Origin: Streptomyces sp. ISL-98
Lineage (GTDB): Bacteria > Actinomycetota > Actinomycetes > Streptomycetales > Streptomycetaceae
Assembly: GCF_018614055.1 (NCBI RefSeq)
Contig: NZ_JAGGPB010000001.1
Span: 1-64,000, forward strand
Reading direction: 5' to 3'
DNA length: 64,000 nt
Below the pieces are notes generated by a model, which was not told the origin of the DNA, made no database searches, and saw only the letters and a program-made list of their open reading frames with translations. This document shows positions 8,071-17,881 of the stretch, piece by piece. The translations under genes and the position numbers were made by a program. Each line of letters opens with the position of its first letter. Within the stretch, counting starts at the first letter, position 1.

Positions 8071-8091
8071 TTCAGGATCCTCCTAGCGGTC

Positions 8092-8112
8092 GCTGCGGCC
8101 AGCCGCCGCAGC
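8092..8112 (-). promoter_or_regulatory. Small hairpin in the chpE leader
   Basis: GCTGCGG and CCGCAGC flank a seven-base loop immediately upstream of the chpE Shine-Dalgarno (8078-8084). It could affect translation or mRNA stability. No experimental analogue is known to me. Confidence 0.4.
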
Positions 8113-8207
8113 ACGCCATGGAGAACGGCCGCGGGCCGATCTGGTTGCGCCATGTGGGGGACGTACACCCGACAGTATGAATCTCGGATCGGATGTAGAC
8201 GCTCCGG

Positions 8208-8858
8208 TTAGCCCGTTACCCCATGTCGTACGGCCCAGAGCGCCGCCTGCGTCCGGTCGGAGAGATCGAGCTTCATCAGGATGTTCGATACGTGCGTCTT
8301 GACGGTCTTTTCCGAGAGGACCAGCGCCCGGGCGATCTCGCGGTTGGAGCGGCCGTCGGCGATCAGAGTCAGTACTTCCCGCTCCCGCTCGGTGAGCGTG
8401 TTCCCCCGGCCTGTGCCGCCGTTCCCCTCGTCCTGGGACAGCAGGGCGCCCGCGACCTCCGGCTGGAGGAGCACGTGGCCGGCGTGGACGGAGCGGATGG
8501 CTCCGGCCAGGGCGTCCGGGTCCACGTCCTTGTATACGTAGCCGGAGGCGCCGGCGCGCAGGGCGGGGACCACGGTCCGCTGCTCGGTGAAGCTGGTGAC
8601 GATCAACACCTTGGCCGGGTTGGCCAGTTCGCGGAGTTTGCGGAGTGCGTCGATGCCGTCCGTGCCCGGCATCTTGATGTCCATGAGTACGACGTCGGGG
8701 CGGAGCTCTTCGGCCCGGGCCACCCCCTCGGCGCCGTCCCCTGCCTCCCCGACCACCTCGATGTCGTCCTGGATCTCCAGGAACGTGCGGAGGCCTCGGC
8801 GTACCACCTGGTGATCGTCGACCAGCAGTACGCGGATACCGGCCTTTGCCTCAGCCAC
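8208..8858 (-). CDS. NarL/LuxR-type response regulator
   Basis: 216 residues. Receiver domain 8-125 with acidic pocket DD (14-15), phosphoacceptor Asp60 in VLMDIKMPG, and a conserved Lys in the YKDVD segment. C-terminal LuxR helix-turn-helix from about 150 (LTEREREVLTLIADGRSN, then SEKTVKTHVSNIL). It overlaps the upstream histidine kinase by eight bases, so the pair is translationally coupled. Target genes are unknown; the adjacent chpE on the same strand is a candidate but has its own leader. Confidence 0.96.
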   Translation of the reverse strand: MAEAKAGIRVLLVDDHQVVRRGLRTFLEIQDDIEVVGEAGDGAEGVARAEELRPDVVLMDIKMPGTDGIDALRKLRELANPAKVLIVTSFTEQRTVVPALRAGASGYVYKDVDPDALAGAIRSVHAGHVLLQPEVAGALLSQDEGNGGTGRGNTLTEREREVLTLIADGRSNREIARALVLSEKTVKTHVSNILMKLDLSDRTQAALWAVRHGVTG

Positions 8859-10038
8859 CGGGGACCTCCATCTTGATCGTGGTGCCCGTGCCGGGCGCCG
8901 ATTCCACGGTGAGCTGTCCGCCGGCCCCGCTTGCGCGGTCGCGCATCGAGACCAGGCCCAGGTGGCGGCCCGCCTTGCGGACGGTTCTCGGGTCGAAGCC
9001 GGAGCCGTCGTCCGTGACCCTCAGCATGGCGCCCTGGCCGTGCTTTTCGAGTACGACGTCCACGCGGGAGCCGCCCGAGTGGCGCAGTGCGTTGTGCAAT
9101 GCCTCCTGGGCGACCCGGAGGAGGGCTTCCTCCTGGGCGGCGGGAAGGGCGCGTACCCCTGAGCTTTCAAAGGTGACGCGGGCGCTGTGGGCGCGGTCCA
9201 TGACCTGGATCTGGGTACGGAGGGTGGCGATCAGGCCGTCCTCGTCCAGGGCCGCGGGGCGGAGTTCGACGACGGCGTCGCGCAGTTCGTCGGCCGCTTC
9301 GGCGGCCAGCGCCGCCACCTGCTGGAGCTCTCCCTTGGCGCGGGCCGGGTCGCGGTCGACGAGAGCGGCCGCGGCCTGGGCGGTCAGGCGCAGGGAGAAG
9401 AGCTTCTGGCTCACGGCGTCGTGGAGCTCGTGGGCCAGGCGGGAGCGTTCCTCGACGATGGTGAGTTCGCGGCTGCGCTCGTACAGACGGGCGTTGGTGA
9501 GGGCGATCGCGGCGTGCTGGGCGAGCATGCCGAGCAGCTCCTCGTCCTCTTCCGTGAAGCCGCAGCCGCCGTCGGGCTTGGGGCAGCGCTTGTTGGCGAG
9601 GAAGAGCGCGCCCATGACCTCGTCGCCGTCGCGGATGGGCAGGCCCAGGAAGTCGGACATGTCAGGGTGCGCGGACGGCCAGCCCTCGAAGCGGGGGTCC
9701 TTGCGTACGTCCCCGAGGCGCTCGGGCTGCGCGCCGTGCAGCATCGCGGCGAGGATGCCGTGCTGGCGGGGCAGGGGGCCGATGGCCTTCCACTGCTCGT
9801 CGCTGACGCCGTCGACCACGAACTGGGCGAACCCGCCGTGGTCGTCGGGGACGCCCAGGGCGGCGTACTCCGCGTCCAGGAGCTCACGGGCGGAGGCGAC
9901 GATCGTCTTGAGGACGTCGCGCACTTCCAGGTGCCGGCTCATCGCGAGCAGCGCGGTGCTCACGGCGGACAGGCCGGAGCGTGGGGATGGGGTCTCCGCC
10001 CCTGCTCGCACGGGGTTGAGACCTCGGGGAACGGTCAT
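8851..10038 (-). CDS. GAF-domain sensor histidine kinase (HisKA_3 type)
   Basis: 395 residues, no membrane segment. GAF domain about 38-185; the dimerisation and phosphoacceptor region follows with ELHDAVSQKLF (His206 is the likely phosphorylated residue), and the ATPase domain about 290-393 with NALRHS, DDGSGFD and GLVSMRDRA. The GAF domain resembles the second sensor module of DevS-like kinases and contains a CPKPDGGC pair of cysteines (152 and 159) that could bind metal or respond to redox; this is inference. Cytosolic signal input is likely. It forms a two-gene operon with the response regulator. Confidence 0.95.
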   Translation of the reverse strand: MTVPRGLNPVRAGAETPSPRSGLSAVSTALLAMSRHLEVRDVLKTIVASARELLDAEYAALGVPDDHGGFAQFVVDGVSDEQWKAIGPLPRQHGILAAMLHGAQPERLGDVRKDPRFEGWPSAHPDMSDFLGLPIRDGDEVMGALFLANKRCPKPDGGCGFTEEDEELLGMLAQHAAIALTNARLYERSRELTIVEERSRLAHELHDAVSQKLFSLRLTAQAAAALVDRDPARAKGELQQVAALAAEAADELRDAVVELRPAALDEDGLIATLRTQIQVMDRAHSARVTFESSGVRALPAAQEEALLRVAQEALHNALRHSGGSRVDVVLEKHGQGAMLRVTDDGSGFDPRTVRKAGRHLGLVSMRDRASGAGGQLTVESAPGTGTTIKMEVPGG

Positions 10039-10222
10039 GGGATCACCGTACCGGCGGGGGTGCGGTGGCCGTATCGGACCTGCGGCGGCCTCTGCTTAGG
10101 GCGCAAGGCGTAGGCCGAAGTGCCCTGGTGCGGTGGGGCTCTCGCATGAGGCGCGGGGCGGGGGCGCGTTCCTACGTTGGGGGCATCGACGCGATGCCTA
10201 GGGATACAAGGGGACGGTTGCC

Positions 10223-10918
10223 ATGCCGGTTGCGATCATCACGGGGGCTTCGAAGGGGCTGGGGCGTGCGCTGGCCCTGGGGCTCGCGGAGCGGGGCTGG
10301 GATCTGGTGCTGGATGCCAGGACCGGGAGCGTGCTGGAGGACGCGGCGCGGGAGGTGCGTAAGTACGGGACGCGGGTGGTGGCCGTGGCGGGGGATGTCA
10401 CGGACGCCGCGCACCGGGCGGAGCTGGCCCGGGCGGCGCGCGGGCTCGGCGGCCCGGATCTGCTGGTGAACAACGCCAGCGCGCTGGGCGCGGAGCCGCT
10501 CGTACGACTGGAGGAGCTGCCGCTGGAGGGGCTGCGGGCGGCGCTGGAGACGAACGTGGTGGCGGCGCTCGGGCTCGTACGGGAAGTGCTGCCGATGCTG
10601 CGGGAGGCGGGGGGCGCGGTGCTTTCGGTGAGCTCGGACGCGGCGGTGGAGGCGTACGAGACGTGGGGCGGGTACGGGGCTTCGAAGGCGGCGCTCGACC
10701 ATCTGTCGGCGGTGCTGGCGGTGGAGGAACCGGGGCTGCGGGTGTGGGCGGTGGACCCCGGCGACATGCGGACCGATCTGTACGCGGCTGCTGTGCCGGG
10801 GGACGAGGACGCGCGGCCCGAGCCCGGGAGCGTGGTGCCTGCGCTGCTGCGGCTGCTGGACGAGCGGCCGGCCAGCGGGCGGTTCACGGCGGCCGCGCTG
10901 CTGGGGGTACGGCGATGA
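10223..10918 (+). CDS. Short-chain dehydrogenase/reductase
   Basis: 231 residues, classical SDR: TGASKGLG cofactor loop (residues 8-15), NNAS at about 89-92, catalytic Ser in SVSSDAA and the YGASK motif. The Asp at the end of the second strand (LDARTG) makes NADP versus NAD preference uncertain. The stop overlaps the queA-like start (ATGA at 10915-10918), so both are translated from one message. The substrate is unknown; coupling with a tRNA-modification enzyme is a curious but conserved-looking arrangement. Confidence 0.92.
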   Translation: MPVAIITGASKGLGRALALGLAERGWDLVLDARTGSVLEDAAREVRKYGTRVVAVAGDVTDAAHRAELARAARGLGGPDLLVNNASALGAEPLVRLEELPLEGLRAALETNVVAALGLVREVLPMLREAGGAVLSVSSDAAVEAYETWGGYGASKAALDHLSAVLAVEEPGLRVWAVDPGDMRTDLYAAAVPGDEDARPEPGSVVPALLRLLDERPASGRFTAAALLGVRR

Positions 10919-12027
10919 CCGTGCTCGACACACTGCGCGTACCGGAGGAGCTGTCGGCCCGGGTGCCCGCCGAGGCACGTGGCAGCGGCCGCGACGATGT
11001 GCGGCTGCTGGTCTCGCACGGGACGGAGGTGGCGCACCACGCGTTCCGGGAGCTGGCCGGTCGGCTGAGGGCCGGGGACGTCCTGGTGGTCAATACGTCG
11101 CGGACGCTGCCGGCCGCGGTGGACGGGTGGCTTGTGGGGCCAGGGTCCGGGGCGGTTTTTGTTGGCGAGGCTGTGGTTGTGCACTTCTCCACCCGGGGGG
11201 ACGACCTGCGGTGGAGCGTGGAGCTGCGGAGTCCTGTGGGGGACGGGACCACCCGGCCGCGTGCCGGTGTGGGCCCGGGGAGCGTGGTGCTGGTGGGTGA
11301 GGGCGTGCGTCTGGTGCTGGAGGAGGCTGTCAGCGCTGGTGGGGAGCGGTTGTGGTGGGCCCGGGTTTCCGGTGGGGACGTGCCGGGACTGTTGCGCGGG
11401 CATGGGCGGGCCATTCGGTACGGATATACGGAGCGGGACCAGCCGCTGTCCGCTTACCAGACGGTGTTCGCGCTGGACTCCCCCGACGGGTCCGGTTCCG
11501 CGGAGATGCCCAGCGCCGGGCGGCCCTTCACCGCGGCGATGGTGGCGGGGCTGGTGAGCCGGGGTGTGCAGTTCGCACCGCTCACCCTGCATACAGGGGT
11601 GTCGTCGGCCGAGGCGCATGAGCCGCCGTACCCGGAGCGCTTCGAGGTTCCGGAGGCGACGGCGCGGCTGGTCAATGCCGCCCGTGCGGGAGGAGGCCGG
11701 ATCGTTGCCGTCGGGACGACGGCCGTGCGCGCGCTGGAGTCGGCGGCGGGTCCCGACGGGGTGGTGCGCGCGGCGGCGGGCTGGACCGATCTGGTGGTCA
11801 CCCCCGAGCGCGGGGTGCGTGTGGTGGACGGGCTGCTGACCGGGCTGCACGAGCCGGAGGCGTCGCATCTGCTGATGCTGGAGGCGATCGCGGGGCGGAC
11901 CGCGTTGCGCCGCAGTTACGCCGAAGCGCTGACCCATCTCTACCGCTGGCACGAGTTCGGCGACGTACACCTCATCCTGCCGGACGAGGCCACTCACTCT
12001 GAGCATCGCTCGTGCAACGAGCGGTGA
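10915..12027 (+). CDS. queA: S-adenosylmethionine:tRNA ribosyltransferase-isomerase (QueA family)
   Basis: 370 residues. QueA transfers and isomerises the ribosyl group of SAM onto 7-aminomethyl-7-deazaguanine in tRNA to make epoxyqueuosine. Family motifs seen: GDVLVVNTSRTLPAA near the N-terminus, GHGRAIRYGY (about 161-170), HEPPYPERFEV, TTAVRALES and the C-terminal HLLMLEAI. The start overlaps the SDR stop by four bases. Other queuosine genes are not in this window, so whether the full pathway exists cannot be judged here. Slightly longer than E. coli QueA because of Gly/Val-rich loops. Confidence 0.9.
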   Translation: MTVLDTLRVPEELSARVPAEARGSGRDDVRLLVSHGTEVAHHAFRELAGRLRAGDVLVVNTSRTLPAAVDGWLVGPGSGAVFVGEAVVVHFSTRGDDLRWSVELRSPVGDGTTRPRAGVGPGSVVLVGEGVRLVLEEAVSAGGERLWWARVSGGDVPGLLRGHGRAIRYGYTERDQPLSAYQTVFALDSPDGSGSAEMPSAGRPFTAAMVAGLVSRGVQFAPLTLHTGVSSAEAHEPPYPERFEVPEATARLVNAARAGGGRIVAVGTTAVRALESAAGPDGVVRAAAGWTDLVVTPERGVRVVDGLLTGLHEPEASHLLMLEAIAGRTALRRSYAEALTHLYRWHEFGDVHLILPDEATHSEHRSCNER

Positions 12028-12183
12028 GGTTGTTACGTGCCCGATGTGAGCCCGCGCATAGGACACACATCACTTACGAAGGAGCGTAGTGGTCGCATAA
12101 GGGCCAGTTCGGTGGGGTAGGCGCGGGCGCCGGGCCTAGATCCGGGGGCCCCTTCCCACTACCTCCCGTAGTACGTCACACCT

Positions 12184-12212
12184 TTGCCACAGGATTTTGC
12201 GGACGCTAACAA
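12184..12212 (+). promoter_or_regulatory. Candidate vegetative promoter for the transglycosylase gene
   Basis: TTGCCA (12184-12189), a 17-base spacer and TAACAA (12207-12212) fit the principal sigma factor pattern. Transcription would begin near 12219, leaving a leader of about 45 bases before the ATG at 12265. Prediction by eye only. Confidence 0.4.
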
Positions 12213-12264
12213 TGGCTGCCGTCGCGGACTCCGCGGCTTCCGCTACTCGAAGAGGTACGTCTGT

Positions 12265-13002
12265 ATGTCCGCGTCCAGCACCCCCGGCCATAGTCGCCTG
12301 AAGAAGACCCACAAGGTTTCCATCGCCGGTGTCGCCGCCCTCGGCGCCGCTGCCCTCGCGTTCTCTCTCGTCCCCGGTAACGCATCTGCTCAGGCCGAGC
12401 CCGCGACCCTCGCCGCCGCACCGGTGGCATGGTCCGCAGCGGCCGCCGACGGTGCACAGGCCAAGACTGTGCACACCAGCATCACCCAGCAGCACACCGA
12501 CGCCGACAGGCTGGCGAAGGCTGTGGCCGACGCGCGGGCGAAGGCCGACGCCAAGGCCGCCGCGGCCGCCAAGGCCAAGGCCAAGGCCGAGGCCCAGGCG
12601 AAGGCCAAGGCCGCCGCGAAGAAGCGCGCCGCCGACCAGAAGGCCGCTGCCAGCCGCGCTGCTGCCCGTAAGCCCGTCTACGCGAACAACCTGGACGGCT
12701 GGATCCGCGAGGCCCTGTCCATCATGAAGGCCAAGGGCATCCCGGGTACGTACGACGGTCTGCACCGCAACATCATCCGCGAGTCCGCCGGCGACCCCCG
12801 CGCCATCAACAACTGGGACATCAACGCCCAGAACGGCGTCCCGTCGATCGGCCTGCTGCAGGTCATCAAGCCGACGTTCGACGCCTACCACGTGGCCGGT
12901 ACGGCCCACAGCCAGTACGACCCGGTTGCCAACATCACCGCCGCTGCCAACTACGCGGCCGACCGGTACGGCTCCATCGACAACGTGAACAGCGCCTACT
13001 AA
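12265..13002 (+). CDS. Secreted lytic transglycosylase-like protein
   Basis: 245 residues. N-terminal secretion signal with a long charged start (SRLKKTHKVS, then hydrophobic AGVAALGAAALAFSLVPG, cleavage at ASA-QA near residue 43). Residues about 85-135 are an Ala/Lys-rich probable coiled coil. The C-terminal 80 residues form a lysozyme-like SLT domain: HRNIIRESAGDP holds the catalytic Glu, followed by SIGLLQVIKPTF and NITAAANYAADRYG. Expected to cleave cell-wall glycan outside the membrane. I start at ATG 12265 (AAGAGG nine bases upstream) rather than the longer frame from 12184, which would bury the signal peptide. Confidence 0.92.
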   Translation: MSASSTPGHSRLKKTHKVSIAGVAALGAAALAFSLVPGNASAQAEPATLAAAPVAWSAAAADGAQAKTVHTSITQQHTDADRLAKAVADARAKADAKAAAAAKAKAKAEAQAKAKAAAKKRAADQKAAASRAAARKPVYANNLDGWIREALSIMKAKGIPGTYDGLHRNIIRESAGDPRAINNWDINAQNGVPSIGLLQVIKPTFDAYHVAGTAHSQYDPVANITAAANYAADRYGSIDNVNSAY

Positions 13003-13025
13003 GAGGCACCGGACTTCACGAGCAT

Positions 13026-13066
13026 GAAGGAAGGGCGGCACCCCGTGCGGGGTGCCGCCCTTCTTC
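13026..13066 (+). terminator. Terminator between transglycosylase and FHA-ABC genes
   Basis: A perfect 14-bp stem, AAGGGCGGCACCCC (13031-13044) with loop GTGC and its complement (13049-13062), extended by GAAG/CTTC. It lies between two converging genes and ends in TTCTTCG, so it probably works in both directions. Confidence 0.85.
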
Positions 13067-13133
13067 GTGTGCGCGGGCGCGTGTTTCGTGTGCGCAGGCG
13101 CGTGCGCGCAGGTGCTGTTACGCGCAGGTGCTG

Positions 13134-15722
<2,589 letters not shown>

Positions 15723-15955
15723 TAGTTGTCCCCCGAGTTACCCCCGTCGCAGGGAGTCTAGGGATGCTGAACATCGGGAGGAACTATTTCAGGCCCGGTC
15801 CCGAATTAGAAAGTCGGGCTCCGTACAGACCGTGCACGGGCTGCCCGTTGACGCGGGAGAAATACCTCCGGAGAGTGGTAAGCACCCATGAGTACGTACG
15901 GATCATGCGCGAATAGAACAACCTAGGACAGTTCTGCACGGATCGGGGGGTCCTG

Positions 15956-17620
15956 ATGGACGCTGGCGGCAGGGTGGGCATGCGGTGGGGCGATGTGCTG
16001 TTCGCCGCGATCGCCTCGGTGAGCTGGGCGTTGGTCGGCATGGCGGGCGTCGCGGCCCTCGGTCTCCATCTGCTGGGCGCGGATTCGGCGGCGTCGCTCG
16101 GGCCGATGACGGCGGCGGTGGTGGTGCTCGGGGCAGGGGGGTCGGTCAGCCCGTCCGGCAATGTCTCGGCCTTCGGTCTGGAGGGCGCAGAGGCGACGAC
16201 CGCCGTCGACATCGCGCCACTTGGGGTGGGTCTGATCGGGGCTCTCCTGCTGGCATTCTTCTTCCTGCGGTCGCTGCGGGGCGCGGGGAAGGTGATCTCC
16301 GGGGGTGAACTGGCCGCGCGGGCGGGCTCGGTGGCCGTGCTGTTCGTCGCCACGATGGGCGGGCTCGCCTGGGCCGGCCACGACGTCATCACCATCGACG
16401 GCGATGCGCTCGGCGGCGCGCTCGGGCTCGACGACACCGGCAACGTGCCCGGCGGTATCGCCGACCGCCTTCCCGACGGACTCGGGGACATCGGCGGCCT
16501 GCTCCCCGGCGGCCTCCCCGACCGGCTCGCCGACCTCGCGGACGCGAAGGCGTCGGTCGGCTTCACCGTCAATACCGGCGATTCGCTGGTGGGCGGTGCG
16601 TGCTGGGTGGTCGGAGTACTGGTCATCGCGTTACTCGCGTCCCGTCGTACGCCGCTGCCTCGTGGGTGGGACGCGGTGCACCGGGTCGTACGGCCGGCCG
16701 CTTCCGCCCTGGTCACGGTGCTGGTCGTCGCGGTCGTGGCCGGGCTCGCCGCGGCGGCGTACGCGGCGATCGGCGACGACCACCCTGGGGGTCCCCCCGC
16801 CGGAGGCAGGGGGAGGGTCGCGGGCGCCGCGCTGCTCGGGGCGCCGAACGGGGTGTGGCTCGGGATCCCCCTCGGGCTGCTCGTCCCGTGGGACGGCGAG
16901 GCGACGGGCGAGCTGGCGAAGGTACTGCCGGATCCACTGGACGAGCTGCTTCGGGCGGGTGCGGAGGAACCGGTAACGCTGGGCAGGCTCGCCGAACTCG
17001 ACGGGCGCGTATGGCTGTTGGGCGTCGCGGCCGCGGTGATGATGCTGTACGCCGGGGTGCTTGCGGCAGCTCGTACGCCTCGGGGGGAGCTGTCGGTCGC
17101 GGGGTTCGCGGGGCGGTGCGGGGTGCGGCTGGGGGCGGTGACCTCGCTTGCGCTGCCGCTGCTGGTGTGGCTGACGGATGTTTCCGCCGACGCTTCGCTG
17201 TCGGTGCTGGGGTTCGACGCGTTCGGTGCCGGTATCGAGCTGCACGGGAGTGTGCCGATGGCGGTACTGATGGGCCTGGCGTGGGGTGCGGGGGCGGGGA
17301 GCGTGGGGGCGCTGCTGGCGTGTGTGGCGGGGGTGGCGGGGGCGCGGGCTGCGGCCCTGGCGTCGACGTCGGCTTTGGGGAGCGCCGGGGGGCGGACCTA
17401 CCCGGATCTTGCTTACGTGCCGGGGCCCTACCGGCCGTCGCCGGCGTATCGGCCCTCGCACGACGATACGAACCCGTATCTGCGGCCGCCGGAGGATGTG
17501 CATGGGGCGCCTACGGTGGCGGGACCGCTGGTGCCGCCGCCCCCGGTGGGGCCGGGGCCGTCGTGGCCTCCGGAGGAGGAGGGACCGCCGCCCCCCGGGT
17601 GGCCGGGGCGGCGGGGCTGA
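15956..17620 (+). CDS. Streptophobe-family integral membrane protein
   Basis: 554 residues. About ten hydrophobic segments are spread over the protein, with a Gly/Asp-rich stretch near 150-200 and a Pro-rich, tyrosine-containing cytoplasmic tail from about 465. The N-terminal pattern (MRWGDVLFAAIASVSWALVGMAG) is that of the streptophobe family, which is confined to streptomycetes and relatives and has no known function. Codon 226 (16631-16633) is TTA, so full translation should need the bldA leucyl-tRNA. Residues about 275-288 look like an in-frame insertion of repeat DNA. It is divergent from the FHA-ABC gene, sharing a 233-base promoter region. Confidence 0.85.
   Translation: MDAGGRVGMRWGDVLFAAIASVSWALVGMAGVAALGLHLLGADSAASLGPMTAAVVVLGAGGSVSPSGNVSAFGLEGAEATTAVDIAPLGVGLIGALLLAFFFLRSLRGAGKVISGGELAARAGSVAVLFVATMGGLAWAGHDVITIDGDALGGALGLDDTGNVPGGIADRLPDGLGDIGGLLPGGLPDRLADLADAKASVGFTVNTGDSLVGGACWVVGVLVIALLASRRTPLPRGWDAVHRVVRPAASALVTVLVVAVVAGLAAAAYAAIGDDHPGGPPAGGRGRVAGAALLGAPNGVWLGIPLGLLVPWDGEATGELAKVLPDPLDELLRAGAEEPVTLGRLAELDGRVWLLGVAAAVMMLYAGVLAAARTPRGELSVAGFAGRCGVRLGAVTSLALPLLVWLTDVSADASLSVLGFDAFGAGIELHGSVPMAVLMGLAWGAGAGSVGALLACVAGVAGARAAALASTSALGSAGGRTYPDLAYVPGPYRPSPAYRPSHDDTNPYLRPPEDVHGAPTVAGPLVPPPPVGPGPSWPPEEEGPPPPGWPGRRG
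16780..16819. repeat. Repeat-derived insert within the streptophobe gene
   Basis: The stretch around GGGGGTCCCCCC and GCCGGAGGCAGGGGGAGGG resembles G/C-palindromic intergenic repeats of Streptomyces, including GGGGGGACCCCC at about 52664 in this window. It keeps the reading frame but uses codons rare here (CCT, GGA, AGG twice) and adds a Gly/Pro/Arg loop. This supports an insertion rather than ordinary coding sequence. Confidence 0.55.
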
Positions 17621-17673
17621 GTGCGCCTGGGCGGGGTGTGCTGGTGGGCGGGGGCTGCGGCGCCGGGTCTTTG

Positions 17674-17768
17674 TTTCCCCGTACCCGCCCGTTCCCGGCT
17701 GTGACATGTGCGGCTGCCACCGTGTGGGGGCTTGCCCCCAGTTCCGGAAGGGGCTGGGTGGGGAAAAG
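17674..17768. repeat. Palindromic intergenic element (copy A)
   Basis: The ends TTTCCCCGTACCCGCCC and GGGCTGGGTGGGGAAA are imperfect inverted copies of each other. An internal TGGGGGCTTGCCCCCA hairpin lies at 17726-17741. It sits between the streptophobe gene and serB. Its ends resemble those of elements at 49.2-49.4 kb and 52.58-52.78 kb. Confidence 0.6.
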
Positions 17769-17881
17769 TGCCGCTGACCACGTCCTCCCTGGGCCCACAG
17801 GACCGCCGACACCCGCACCAGTGTCCGGCCCTCGGGACAGGAGGTGAGCGTGGGAGGCCGGGCCGATACGGTGGGAGCATC

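Noticed and set aside
7445..8086. 213-residue frame with Cys-rich repeats
   Set aside because: After the tandem repeat it runs antisense through chpE and its leader; no start signal is convincing. Only the repeat itself is kept as a finding.
12028..12264. Possible ydaO (c-di-AMP) riboswitch before the cell-wall hydrolase
   Set aside because: Such riboswitches precede some Streptomyces wall hydrolases, but the conserved motifs are not visible in this leader.
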